From positions 268,076 through 332,075 of the forward strand of contig VTPC01090619.1 of the NCBI GenBank assembly GCA_011009095.1: 64,000 bases of DNA, written 5' to 3'. This document shows positions 1 to 13,700 of this stretch, piece after piece. The position numbers were made by a program, and so were the translations under genes. This stretch comes from Ignelater luminosus (taxonomy: Eukaryota; Arthropoda; Insecta; Coleoptera; Elateridae). How positions within the stretch are numbered: the first letter of the stretch is position 1; the number at the start of each line of letters is the position of its first letter. Below the pieces are notes generated by a model, which made no database searches, was not told the DNA's origin, and saw nothing but the letters and a program-made list of their open reading frames with translations.

Positions 1-1488
1 CGTGCTAGATCGATTTGTACATCCATAAATACAACAAGTAACCATTTTCAGCAAAATTCAGGAACTGAAATGAAAACGTTTAATACCTACATTTCTAATT
101 GATATTCGCTACTCACCAATACGAAAATTACTTTCAATGCATCAACATAAACTAATAAACAAGTAAGTCCATTTAAAACATCGTCAAATATTAACGCAGG
201 AATAATACAAATACGTAAAGCAATGTTTTGGTCATAGTGTAGCACAAGTTGCCTATCCTACGATTTCCCCTCTTGTCGCCACCAAATTTGCACTATGCTC
301 TCTCTGGCTACTATTTGTTACTCTAAGATTTTTTATTACAACAGAGCTGCCAACAGTGCAAGATGTGTTGCCTAACCAACAGTAAATTTCGTGGTCACGT
401 GGCTTCCGGAAATATTTGATGTCTGTTATAAACGCTTGCATTAAGTATATTAGTACATTCCTAGCAATTTGTTAATTAGTTGTAATCGCATTCTTTGTAA
501 TCAATTGCATATTTGTTAACTTTCTAATTTAACTAAATGTATAAAAACAATGAACAAAAATGATTCAGCAATACTATTTTGATGTCAACAGTTCAAATGT
601 AATAATATTTTAAATAAAAGTTTCTAAATTTAAAATAAAGTTTTTGGAAAGACTTTTATAAGAACAAGAAACAGAATTTGCATAGAAGAGAGACAAAAAT
701 ATACGTTAGCTCTTCATTCATTCACATCGCGGCGCGGATATAAATGTCAGAAAAGCATTTTATGTTTAGTTTGACAAATAATAGAAATTATCCTTCAAAA
801 ATGACTTCGTTTTTTAGTTTATAAACTACCCGATCACGCAATTTTTGGACACACGTTATAATAAAGAAATGAATACTACAGGAACCACAGGAACAAGTGT
901 CGGTGCCGGCCAACCAGGAAGCTGCCGACTACCGATTTTATTTCGCGTATTTTCTTTCTCTTTGATGTACTGAAATCATATTCCTGTTCAATGTTTATTA
1001 TTGTTATCTCCATCTCGACACATAGGCTGTTTCATTGTAATTTTAATCGAATTTAAACAATTTTAGCATTCATACATACTATATCGTTTCAAAAGTTTGG
1101 TTATATAATCATTACCGCTTGTACTTGACCCGTTTTTATAAAGATTAAAAAAAATGCCGCTTGACCTAATACAAAATGAAAATGATGCATTCTTTATCTG
1201 TTTGCTTAACACATAATTACGCACGCATGCCATGAATACAATATGTATTTGTGTTAGTCGTATAACGATAACGTACTACGTGTAAATAGTTCAAGAAGTA
1301 AGAACAATCTATGTTGGGTTCAAGTGTAAACACTTCTATTTTATATTTGTTCTTTGACCCTTAACAAATAAAAATATAATAGTCATTAAGGAGATTATTT
1401 TCTAGACAGTATTTCTGTAGTTATTCACCATTTATTCCTTCAACCACTAGAAACTGGTTTAACAGAGAGAAAAAAAGTTGAATCTGAA
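1..1488. other. Upstream region of AMACR, no gene recognised
   Basis: AT-rich non-coding sequence. Open frames here are short and resemble no family I know. The last few hundred bases before 1489 must hold the AMACR promoter and 5' UTR, but I see no convincing TATA box or initiator to mark a start site. Confidence 0.5.
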
Positions 1489-2692
1489 ATGGCTTTAAAA
1501 GGTATAAAAGTTATCGAATTGGCTGGTTTAGCACCTGCACCATTCTGTGGAATGGTTTTAGCTGATTTTGGTGCCTCAGTGATAAGAATTGATAGGGTGA
1601 GAAATTTGTAAATTTTATAGTACCTAATGTAAACCAGTTTCCCAAATTTATTTTTAGGTGGGTAATCACTTTGAAGCAGATTGCGTGGCTAATGGAAAAC
1701 AGTCTCTTGCTTTAAATCTTCGTCATCCTGAAGGAGTGGGAATTCTAAGAAAACTTTCTAAAAATTGTGATGTTTTGATAGAACCTTACCGTAAAGGAGT
1801 AATGGAAAAGTTGGGAATTGGTCCTACTGTTTTGTTAAAAGACAATCCTAAATTAATCTATGCGCGCCTTACAGGCTATGGCCAGGAAGGAAAATATAGT
1901 GCAAGAGCTGGGCATGATATAAACTACATAGGAATATCTGGTCTACTCTCACTTTTTGGAAGGTTTGGAGAGAAACCATTGTTTCCAGTTAATGCTGTAG
2001 CAGATTTTGCAGGGGGTGGTTTAATGTGTGCTTTAGGCATTATTTTAGCATTATTTGAACGACAATCTTCTGGTATAGGCCAAGTGGTGGACTGCAATAT
2101 GGTTGAAGGAAGTGCTTATTTAGGTAGTTGGTTATATCGATCACAAAATTTACCAATCTGGGGAAATCCTAGGGGTAAAAATATTATTGATTCTGGTGCG
2201 CATTTTTATGAAACATACGAAACAAAAGATGGAAAATTTATGGCTGTTGGTGCTATAGAACCACAATTTTACAAACAGCTGTTAGAAGGTTTAGGATTAA
2301 CTGAGGAAAATGTTCCCCAGTTCCCAGACTTTGAAAGAGGAAAACAAATATTTACAGCGAAATTCTTAGAAAAAACACAAGATGAATGGAGTAAAATCTT
2401 CGATGGTCGTGATGCATGTGTTACGCCTATTCTTTCATTAGATGAGGCTCCAAAACATGAACATAACACTGAACGAAAATCATTTATTCAAAGTTGGAAT
2501 AATGGTCGAATGGTACCTATTCCTGCTCCAATACTTTGTCGAACTCCTGGAGAATCACAGTGTGTAAATCCACCCCCACAACGAGGTCAACAAACTGAAA
2601 TGATTTTAAAAGATTTGGGCTATGATAAAGATGGAATTTCAAAGTTGGAGAATGATGGTGTAATTGAAACATATAAAATGTCAAAATTGTAA
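1489..2692 (+). CDS. Amacr: Alpha-methylacyl-CoA racemase (AMACR)
   Basis: Two coding exons, 1489-1596 and 1658-2692, with a 61-bp GT/AG intron in phase 0; 380 aa against 382 in the human enzyme. It belongs to the CoA-transferase family III / CaiB-BaiF fold. AMACR interconverts (R)- and (S)-2-methylacyl-CoA esters so that branched-chain fatty acids and bile-acid intermediates can enter beta-oxidation. The protein opens with the family's [19 protein letters not shown] stretch. The expected catalytic pair is present: His122 in the AGHDINY motif and Asp152 in VADFAGGG, at the same positions as in human AMACR. The protein ends in SKL, a canonical peroxisome targeting signal 1, so the product should be peroxisomal. 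The start is the ATG at 1489, which gives the family N-terminus. The gene converges on JMJD4 with 2 bp between stop codons. It looks intact and functional. Confidence 0.95.
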
Positions 2693-2694
2693 TA

Positions 2695-3973
2695 TTATTT
2701 ATTAAGATGGCTTAATGTAGATTGTATATTGTTCATTAAACTCTTGGGGGAAATTTTGACATGTTTGAGGCCACTAATCTGTTCAATATCTTCATGTTCA
2801 TTAAACAACTTAAGGGTGTTGTTAATTGACCATAAGTCAAATAGGACATGATTCTTTCCGAGTCGTCGATTTTCTGGTAAAATAATCACAGTTCCATTTT
2901 GTACAAAATCAATTCTTTTACAGGCAATATACAAAATAAAATTATAAAATTCTGTAAAGTCTAAACTAAAAAGAGCACGTAACATAACTTGGCAATGATC
3001 AAGAAAGTTATCCATATCTTCACAATCCTTAATTTCTTCTTTAATTTGTGATAAATTCTCTTCCATTGACAGCCATATTTGTTTTAAATTACAACCATTA
3101 ATCCAGTTGTGATTTATAGATATTGTATCTTTTGGATTCCACACTTGATGATGCCAATTTGTTGGCACAAACATTGCATCACCTGGATACTGCAGAACTT
3201 CGAAGCATTTCCTGTTATGTTTTAAATTCTCTATATCACGTGGTAGATTCCCGAATTTATCACGAAGATAATTTTCTTCTCCTGGAGGAAACAACACCCA
3301 ACGTTTTAAACCACATATGTTAGTCGACCAACTGTGTGAAGTCATCACATCAACATGAAATGGGGACCTGAAAAAGATTAATTGTAAATATATCATGTAT
3401 ATTTTATTGATGATGAATAAATTTATAACAGTTTTACCAGGTTCCTTTAATTCCCATGTAAATAAATCTATAATCATCCTTGCAATTTTCAACAAGATAT
3501 TCATTAATCCAGTCGGAAGCAAAATATAATGGCACTTCATAAAAGTCATCATCTGGTGATTCATTTTTCAAATGCCAATCTTTTAAATAATATAGTGGTA
3601 TATCATTTGGATAGCCTTTATTAATGTTTTCTTCCCAGTATTTCATATATTCACTGAATTTCCATTTTGGCTTCTTATGTTTTTGTAAATAATCGTCATC
3701 TTTTTTACATTCTTGAACTGTGACAGTTCTATCACCATATTTTGAGTTTAAGTAACAAAAATCTGGTAATGCACAATTAACCCAAAATTTAGAAGATTCC
3801 CAGTGATTTGATACATTTCGGATTAGACAAGCTTGATTTTTCAATAAATATTTCTCAAAGAATTGACTATAGGTGAGGTTCGATGAATCCTCTATTGGAA
3901 ACTCGTCAAGACACTTCAAATCAGCCAAACTTTTTTCAAAGTAACGTCCATTTATTTCTATCTCACGTTCCAT
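2695..3973 (-). CDS. Jmjd4: JMJD4-like JmjC 2-oxoglutarate/Fe(II) oxygenase
   Basis: Two exons on the minus strand, 3973-3438 then 3367-2695, with a 69-bp intron that splits a Trp codon; 402 aa. Human JMJD4 hydroxylates a lysine of the release factor eRF1 and so tunes translation termination. The match is close along the length: LYLKDWHL-type motif, an SDWINEY segment, DDYRF, then GTWSPFHVDV and SINHNW. Iron ligands are His183 and Asp185 (HxD) and, by alignment, His252 in NWHHQV. I chose the ATG at 3973 because it has a good context (AAAATGG) and matches the family start. An in-frame ATG at 4084 would add 37 residues that do not look like the family. AATAAA on this strand at about 2483-2488 lies inside the AMACR coding region, so the 3' UTRs may overlap. 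Confidence 0.93.
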
Positions 3974-5679
3974 TTTAAATTTCCCGCTAACATTGCCGAA
4001 ATGGTTAGTTCTACGATCAAGCCTTATAAATGTATCTATGTAAGTTCTAATTAAAATTTGATGTAAAATAATCCTGAAATACATTTTAAAGAATAAAAGT
4101 AGGAAAAAGCCAATTATTATTGTGACATTTTTTAAACAGAATTTTACCTTTTATCAAAAGCGTAATACACCAACTACATTTTTAAAAAATCTCTAAAGCT
4201 AAATCCCTAAATCCCCTTAGCAGAGTAACCAACTTTTGAAGTTACAATTACCCTCCTAGCACCCGTAGCACTAATTTAAAGTGACATTGACATCTCAAAT
4301 TTAAGATATTTAAGGTTATGCTTGTGTCAAAAAAATACTAAATGCAACGCTGTCAATTTTTACAAAAATTCCGGGCTATTGTCAAGCAATGTAAAAAGTC
4401 AGTTTTATATTTCCTTGGGTGATGTAATATTTTCTGTTTTTGATAACTCTTTTAAATTTCAAAATGACGTAATCTCAAAGTTCGAAAATTTTACTGCGTG
4501 GTACGTATAATAAATCATAGTCATGAACGGCACGCAGCGAGAGCGTATATAACGTTTACCGCCATGGCCGTTTCGTGCCATATTGAAGGTATTGTAGGCA
4601 TTGACCTATATTTTTCGATTTTCTTAAGTTTTTGTTCTAAATATTATTAAATTTGTAAATATTGTACTCTCAGTCGTGGTTTCAATGATTGTAAAGAATA
4701 TGAGAAAGTGTTTAGTGCCTGTTGGATGTATGAATTCTCAAAGGAACAACTAGATCGACAGTCACGGGTTCACTAAAACATTACATAGCAAATAAATAAC
4801 GATTACCACTGCTATTTAAAAAAGAAACAGTGTTTCTAACCTATAACGTACGCAAATGAGGGTACTAGATTTGTTTGCGCTACTTGTGCTTTAAAGATTA
4901 AAGTTTATATTAGACGTATGCGCTCTAATACTAGAGAGCTCGAGCACAAATTACACTATACAATAACGTTATTTTGTGACAACTACGCATGCTCAAAACA
5001 TTATCGTAACGCTAAAGTTGATCGGAGTCCGCTATTTCCTTACAAATAAGAAAGCAAATACCGTGTCCGATAAATCGGTTTGTGAGGTTAGAAAGTAGTG
5101 GCGTCTACTTCGCACATGTGCATTTTGACAATATCTTGACTGTTACCAATATATTAATAATTGAATAAATTGAAAACGTGTTTTCTTAAACAACAACAAC
5201 ACTTAGGCTGTGAGGTTATGTTGGTTTGTATGTTGTCGGTTAATTGGTCAAACTCTTCAAATGTTACATGCTCGCTAAATTTTTACCGTATTTGGTCACG
5301 TGACTTGACCGTTAATAGGATGTGCAGCGTGAATTTGTTCAAACTCTTCAAGATATCGGTGACGGCACCACGGCACGGTAATTGCCCTACGGTTGGTCAC
5401 ACTGTATCCATTGAACTTGTAATGCCTACCTAGGAACTTTTATTTAGCAATGTTTGTTTAATAAATACAAAACAAGAAATGTCAGTTTCATTTTTTTTAA
5501 TCACGTTGTGTGATTTGTGTGTAGTGTAAAACCGGTCACGTCAAATATAAAACTAATGTTTACTTTTATATTTATTGCGATAAGAAATTGTAATTTAACA
5601 ACTAATTAGCTAATTAATTATAAAACAACTACGTAGGCAGTGTGGTTCATTCATGTGAACTGACGTTTCAAAAACAAAA
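3974..5679. promoter_or_regulatory. Divergent intergenic region between JMJD4 and GLG1
   Basis: About 1.7 kb separates two genes transcribed away from each other, so it must hold both promoters. It has patches of more mixed composition (about 4510-4600 and 5280-5440) in an AT-rich background. I see no repeats with clear ends and no convincing coding sequence; the open frames at 4322-4510 and 5161-5433 resemble nothing known and cross the probable promoters. No core promoter element is clear enough to call. Confidence 0.4.
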
Positions 5680-8600
5680 ATGGAAATCATTTTCAATATA
5701 ATATTGTCAATATATTTTTTTACATGTTTATCTGCTAATGAGGTGGTACCTTGGAACAACATTTTCTTAAATCATAGATCTAAAAGAACACCTCTAATTA
5801 GAAACAGCATAGCAGATGATGAGAAATGCCTGGAAGTTAGAAGACTATGCAGTGATGTACGAGAAAATGATGACATGTTAATTCTTGAATGTTTGTATTC
5901 ACTGGATCCAAATGCGTTATCTAGATTAAGTAAAGACTGCCAAGATGTTGTTTGGCATCATACAAATGCGATCATTGATAATAAGAATGTTAAGGATTCT
6001 TTACTGCAAATATGCCGTGGTGATCTATCAAAACTTGATTGTTCAAGTGAGGGTGCTCCTGGTTCATATTTAAAATGCCTTGTTAATAATAAAGATGAAT
6101 TACCTCACCCTGAATGTATATCATTGATTGAACGTTTTGAAAATGTTGCATTTTATGATTATGAATGGATAACATCGTTTTTACTAAATTGTAAAGGAGA
6201 AATTTCACGTTTACAATGTGGTCGTATTGATAATAATGGTCTTTCGCAATCAGAAACTGTTGCATGTCTTCAAGATCATATTGCAGATGTTCATGATGTA
6301 TGTCGTAAAGAAGTTTTTAGATTAGCTGAAATACAAGCAGATAATATTAAGTTTGATCATCAGTTATATTTAGCATGTAGTGAAGATTATATGAGATACT
6401 GCCGACAATTTGTTCCAGGCAGTGGTAGAATCTTCAAATGTTTAATGCAACATCGTAATGATAAATTAACAACTCAATGTAATCATCATTTGATGCGAAG
6501 ACAAAAATTAATATCTCAAGATTATAAAGTTAGTAAAGGACTTATGCGAGCTTGTAGAGATGATATTAAAAAAAGCCACTGTCGTAAACAAACTTCTGAA
6601 GATAGAGGAATACGATTAGCTCAAGTTCTCTTATGCTTAGAAAACGTTATAAGAAATGGTAGCAAGGTTGATCCTGACTGTGAAATTGAAATGGTGGAGC
6701 ATCGTAAAATACTTATGGAAGATTATAGGTTGTCACCTGAAATTGTAGATGGCTGTTCATATGAAATTTCAAATTATTGCTCTGGTTTAGAAGTCGGTGG
6801 AAAGACAATACACTGCTTGATGGATCATGCACGCTTAAAGAATAAGAACAAGAGAATTAAAGATGTTTGTCAACGAGCAGTATGTATTTTATAACTCATT
6901 TTTATAAAAATTATTTAAGTACAAAATCAGTTTAGTTTCCTTTCTTAACAGAAAAAATAATAACACCTAATTGAAAATTATAAAGTCAAAAAGTTAATAA
7001 GCATTTGGTGTACGTAACCACAAAATATAGGTCATTGTAAGGGTAGCTATTATTGTGCTCACTGGTTAGAGCATTGTTTTATAACAATTTATTTTGATAT
7101 GAAAGCTAAGAAGTAATAACAATTCTTTACCCTCATTCAGTATTACTGATGTAAAGATAATTGAAATTAGTTTTGTTTTGTTAAAAAGAAATCAAGTTTT
7201 CCTTATATGTACAGAGTTACAAAAAAAAAAGACAACAGCATGAGGTTAAACCATAGATTAAATAAAAGTCAGATGTTTCAGTTTGACAGATTTGTGGATT
7301 CTGTTGTTCTCTCTTTCCAAGCAACTTCCAGAGTTTGCTGTTTTGACATATATTGCGCAAGCACATAACATGGTATGCACTTTTCATAAAACGCACATAA
7401 AAGAATAGGCGTGGGTAACTCTCAAAGCTGCTAATTTAAATGTGCAGAGACAAAAAAAGGGAACATTAGTGGTATAGGGAGTGAAATATCTGACTCTTAT
7501 TTAATCTGTGGTTAAACTGTCATAAAATCATAACCTTAAAGCACATTAAGCGTCAATAAGATTTTACAAGCCGAGTTAATAGATAAACATCTCGGTTTAC
7601 AATACTCAAACTGTCATTCTTCCACAGCCATATATAACCCAGAAACATTGTGAATGCTGTATATGTATGTCATATTTTGTTAAAAGAGCATATCAGTCAA
7701 TCACTTTATATTTGTTGTATACAGAGTGTTCCATCCATTTGGAGAATGTCAAAATAATTGCTGTACTTTACTCAATTTAAGTTCTGATTGAAGGCTGTAG
7801 CTTAAAAAATCTGTGAATCATAATTCAGTAATTCAAAACCTGCAAAACAAAGAATATCTGGTTTTTTAAAAACAATTGTTAAAGAATTCATCAAGATATG
7901 ACCAAAGCTAGTTGATTGTGATGCAAAGTACCGACACCAAACAAAAAACGATTGCAAATTGAGCTCAATAATGATTTTCTCTCCGCCAGAGGCATTGCTG
8001 TTCTGTATCAAATTTGATAAGTTTAAACATCAGTTTATAAGTTTGAGGTTATTAAAATTTAAATTTAAGAGAAAGTAATTTAAAAAATGCCTTGCCATTA
8101 CATATTGAACGCATTTTTGGGTACTTAACTCTTTTATTTCTAATCCAATTGTACATATTACATAACAGAGTTTTATCTAAAATTTATATCCTAATAACCT
8201 GAAACTTGTGAACTGATGTTTAAACTTGTTAAATTTAACGTCAAATAACAGCGCCTCTAGCAGGGAAAAATTGTTAATGAGCCCAATTTGCAATCGTCTT
8301 TTGTTTGGTGTCAGTACTTTGTTTCACAATCAAGTGACTTTGGATGTGACAAACCCTATATCGATGAAAAGTAGATTCTATGAGGAATCCAAATATGTGA
8401 TGATATCCATGGATAGTATTGATCAGGAGCAATAATTTGTTAGTACTGAATTGATTTATTACTTATTGTACATAAATTAATCAGCATTTTTTAATTTACT
8501 TGGATTCTCTGATATGTGAATCATGCTCTTTTAACAAACCATAATTAATTTATAATTATAGACATGACAAAAAAGAAATCAAAACAATTTTAATGTAAAT

Positions 8601-10690
8601 ATTTAAAGATAATAATCATTTATAACCTAAATGTAGAATTCTCAAGTGCCAACAAAAATCTGTTTACTAACCTAAGGATCAAGGTTTGTATTCTATACAT
8701 TTCAAGCCTTGAACTGGCGCAATGGTGGCACTTAATTCTGAAAAATACAGTGCTCAAAATTTGAAGTGAGACATTGTAATTCTTAGACAATTTAATTGAA
8801 AAGAGGATTTGTAACATTTTGGAAAGGAATTGCATGGCCTTCTTAAATGCATATACATTTTATACTCGAGAAATGCTATCTGCTGACATTGGTGGTCAGA
8901 GTTACTGAAGTAAGAATAGGTTTGGATTATTCGTGTATACTTACCTAAGCATATCCTGTAGTTTCAAGTGGATGCGACCCTTACAATTAGTGCTATATGA
9001 AATTGTTTCATATGTACTTACTGATTACCTAGCCATTAAGAGAGAATAAACATTTGAAAAGTATGCCAAAACAAGTGCTTGGTCCAAGAATGTTAACTAA
9101 TATGCAGAAAATAAAAGTTAAAAAATTTCCAAATCTTGGCGGCCATTCTGACCATGTTCCCGAGGTGATATCAAAAAACTAAACGAATATGATTTTAAAG
9201 TAAAAACAAAATTTTGACCATGTTCCCGAAGAGGTATCAAAAAAACGAAGATACCGCGTGGTCTTTAGTTTTTGATGTAGAATCCAAATCTGAAGTCAAA
9301 ATTTAAAAAAAATGCAGACAGACTTCGCAAATTCAATAACGACTCCTATCAGAGTTCGTCGATAATTTACTTAGTGTTGTGAGTTTGTGAAGTATTCCAT
9401 TTCAAGTTTTGGGCAGTGTACATGAAGAATTGTTTTATCGTCATTTTGATATTCAAAAAGCTGAAATTCTGTTCCCACAATATCAGCAGTGTACGCTTAA
9501 TTCAAGTTTAAATAAATAGCAAATAATTTGGAGTTATTAAAATTAAACTTGCAGGTGACAGTTCACTGACCTTCAAAATGTGTTCAATACCACATTCCAA
9601 ACTACCATCACAGCAATCAATTTTTAGGAATGAAAATAACATTGTTTACATTAATTAAACCTCAATTTTCTGACGCAAGAAGAATGACAGCTAATACGAT
9701 GATTTACCTTTCACAACACACTATTTATATTATTATTTACGGATCTTGCCTAAGGGCTCCATGCATACTCGGCTTTTTAATTGCTTTTTTACTTACACAA
9801 TGTGCTGTATCAAAATCATAAATATTGTGCATAAAATGAATTGAAGCTGATCTGTAGAGAATTGTAATTCTTTACATTTTACTATAGAAGTCTTTTGGCC
9901 ATAGAATCGAGATATTTAAAAAAAAAATCAGATTTTGACATCTATTGGCGTTGGCATCGCTTACGGCAACAATAAATTGAGAGTTGCAAAATTGGTATGT
10001 TGCTTTAGACATCAAAACACAATCAAAACAACTACCTATTGATAAAAATCCTATTTTGGAAATCACTAGGCTTATTGCATGTGTCAGATATGTAAATTTT
10101 GTTATAAGCCATGTATTTTACATTAAATAAGAAGTGATTTTTTATATTTATAATAGTATTTGTAATACTAGTGCGTTGTCATGCCACATTTCAAGCCTGA
10201 GGCCAAGATTTAAAGCATGAGGGACAAACTGAGTGCTGCAAAAAGGGCCAAGCCCTGAAAAGTGATAGTAACACTTGTATCAAACAAAAGTTTTTGTAAT
10301 TGTTTACAGAAAATGAGAAAAACCATTAATTCACTGTAAATTTTGAGGTTAACTTTGACAGATATCAAATTAGGTACATAAACCAAAAAACACTTATTTT
10401 TAAAAATCAATTGTTTTTGGGTGGATTTGAAATTTTGAACTAACACCCCCTAGTCTGTACTCAGGTATCATACCAACTAAACTACAAAGACATATTCTAG
10501 TTAATATTTTGTACGAATCCGTACAACTTTAAACTCCAATTTTAAATTACAAATACAATTCGGACTAGAAATACTCTGTCTTGGGTACGGACCAGATAGT
10601 GTTGGTTTGAAATCGAAAGCCAAAGGCAATTAATTTTTAAAATTAATGAACTTGGATATTTCATTAAATGATTAATTTCATTAATGGAGC

Positions 10691-10733
<43 letters not shown>

Positions 10734-13700
10734 NNNNNNNNNNNNNNNNNNNNNNNNNNNNNNNNNNNNNNNNNNNNNNNNNNNNNNNNNNNNNNNNNNN
10801 NNNNNNNNNNNNNNNNNNNNNNNNNNNNNNNNNATAAACGAAAATCCTCAACGAATAACAAATTTCCAAATTTTTATGACAAATACATAAACATATGTGC
10901 TGTGTATTTATTTATTATAGCATCGTTCGCTATTATGGCACTTGCTATTGCAGGAGTATCCCAAAAAGACACATTTGCATTTTCTGTTTCTACATATTTT
11001 CTTACACTGGCACCTGACATAGCCCTGGGTTGTAGCAGAAACTGAAAAATTTCTAACAGCACTTCGAAGAGAGATTTCTGTATCAGTCTAAATATCCTCT
11101 GAAGATAGAAAATTTTGTTTACACAATTCAAATTGATTGGGTGAAAATAACTGGTTTAGTACACCATGAATATGTAGTTCCTAGTCCATAAAAATTATCT
11201 TCAAAACTCGATATTATATTGTTGATATCCTGGTTCGCTCTTTCAACAGAACTCTGAGACTGCGAGTGTCGTGGTTTACCATGCACTATTCGACAATTCG
11301 GCCAAAGTCGAATCAGTTCTTCAATAACTTAAATGATAAACAATGAAGTACATTGGAAAGGAAATTTATCAATACAATTCTAAATAAATGCCTAAATTCC
11401 CCAATTGGACTAACCATTTTAAATTTTTTTATTTTTGATTAAAAATTCCTATTTAGCAACCCCAAAAATGTCTAGAAACAGATTTTAAATTGAATTTGAC
11501 AACAACAGTATAAACTTACGTGGTTTGCAAATTCTCTGCCATTGTCACTTTGCAGTAGATATAAACTATTTAAATCCATATACACTTCCAAAAGATTCTA
11601 AGCTGTTTCCTTAGCTATTTTTGTTTTCATGGGTTGTAAGTAAACATAATTGGTTAAGTGGTCTTGATACACAAAAATAAATTTGTAGTCTTGGTCAGGA
11701 CGTGTTTGCAAATCAATTAAATCTACCTGACATCTTAAGTTTAGGTTATTTGAAACAGTCGGTTTCACCACAATCCCCTTTTTTACTTGATTTCTCTTTA
11801 ATTGGCAGTTTTTGCATTCTTCAATAAACAGAGTTACAATTTCTTTCGTGACATTTAAATATTTTTCATTAATTAGTTTGAATGTAACTTGTCTTCTACC
11901 ATGACCTGTGCACTGATGGGAATCATTAATAATATCATATAAATCATCTATGCAAGCTATTAATCTGCCCAATTATTTATTTAATAGAATATAGACGTCA
12001 TCAACTCGTTGCAGAGCAAAATGTTTCATAAAGTAATAATAACTTTTATTTTCACTCAATGGCCCACTGGTACGTAAGGTCATTAACTTCTTCACAATAT
12101 TGGTAATAACTATTAGTATATATTTTTGAATTACTCGCTTTTTGTTTGTATAGACTGTCTATTGCTTCATTAAATTTTTGTTTATGATCCATTATTTAAA
12201 CTAACAATTTGATAAAAACATGAAAATTCTAACCCAACATTTTTTGTTAGATTAGCTACAGAAATGGAGGATTAGTTTATATATAAACTAGCCAAGATAT
12301 TGGTTATTTTATATCACTAGAAAGCAGTTTACTATTCTACCCATTTCAAATTGGATGATTTACAAACTAACCAAGACATTTGGCTATTTTAGTTTTTCAA
12401 CTTTGTCAATCAAATTAGCAAAGGGTATTAGTTAGTTTTGAAACTATCAGCTAATATAGTTTTCTAGCAAAATAACTATTTATTTTATTAGTTTATATAC
12501 TATCCAGCTAATTTATAAACTGTCCAAGTTTGCATTTTAGCCGTAACATATATATTACTTTTTCATTTGTGTACTTTACAAAATGACAACAAAATAGTAA
12601 TTTATACAACATGTGCAAAAAATAACTGTTATTGAATGCAATGTCAAGTGCAATAATACTTTTTGCATGTGTGGCATTTTTTCTAAGATCATTCAAAAAA
12701 ATGTCTCCTCTTGCTTTTTTTTAATTCTGTAATAGCTGTACTGACAATTAATTTCCATATTATACATCTAACATCGCATGTGTTCTGTTTTCATAACAAT
12801 ACAATAAGTTTCTTAGTTACAAAATAAATAAAAGTAAAAAATCCACAATTACAAAATTTTGTCATTTGTTTTATAACATCTGTTGCTATTACCAGCATAC
12901 AGTAAATAGTTACCGAGGAGATAACCACTAGACAAAATGGCGTACAAATATATCCAAAAGACAAATTATATCCATACATATCTAACCATATCTACTATAT
13001 ATCCAAATATATCCACAATATCCACTATATCCAAATACATTTCAACATCAAATTTTACAACAGTAATTGGCTCGAACATTCTCAACATAAGCAGTATTGT
13101 ATAGGTTATAACGATATACCATTTGGCATAGTTTTATAAATAAATAAATTATGGCCTTTTTTTCTTTTCATTTTTGAACTATTCAAGCACATGGAAACAA
13201 TTGATAGATGTGCATCGCGTTTAATAATAAAATTCAAGTTAGTTATTAAATTTTTTTTTAATTTTGAAATTTTAAATAAAAATAATTTCTGAGAAACTAA
13301 TAAACAGAGAATGACAAACAAAAATTAAGAAACAATAAAGGAAATTAGAATATAAATAAAGTAGTAACAAAACAACGTAATTAAAGTAAGTAAAGTATTT
13401 AAGACTAAACATGTTCAAAAGGCCCAACATTATGATTCTGCACAAGTTACACCTTTTTAAAACCGAATTTATTGCTTTTCTAACAGAACGTACTTCAATA
13501 TTAGCAAAAACTTAGAGTATAGCTTCTCTAAGGTCATCTACTGTGTTGTATGACTTTTGATATACCCTATCTTTTTATTTTTATGGCACAAAATGTAACA
13601 GTCAATTATATCATGCCTTTTGTGATTAGAAAAATTCACACTGATAATTTACGAAACTTCAATCAACATTATAATTAGAAACTAAATGATTTGCACCTGT

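Noticed and set aside
3974-4084. An N-terminal extension of JMJD4 starting at 4084
   Set aside because: It is in frame, but the 37 extra residues do not resemble the family, and the ATG at 3973 has a better context and the family length.
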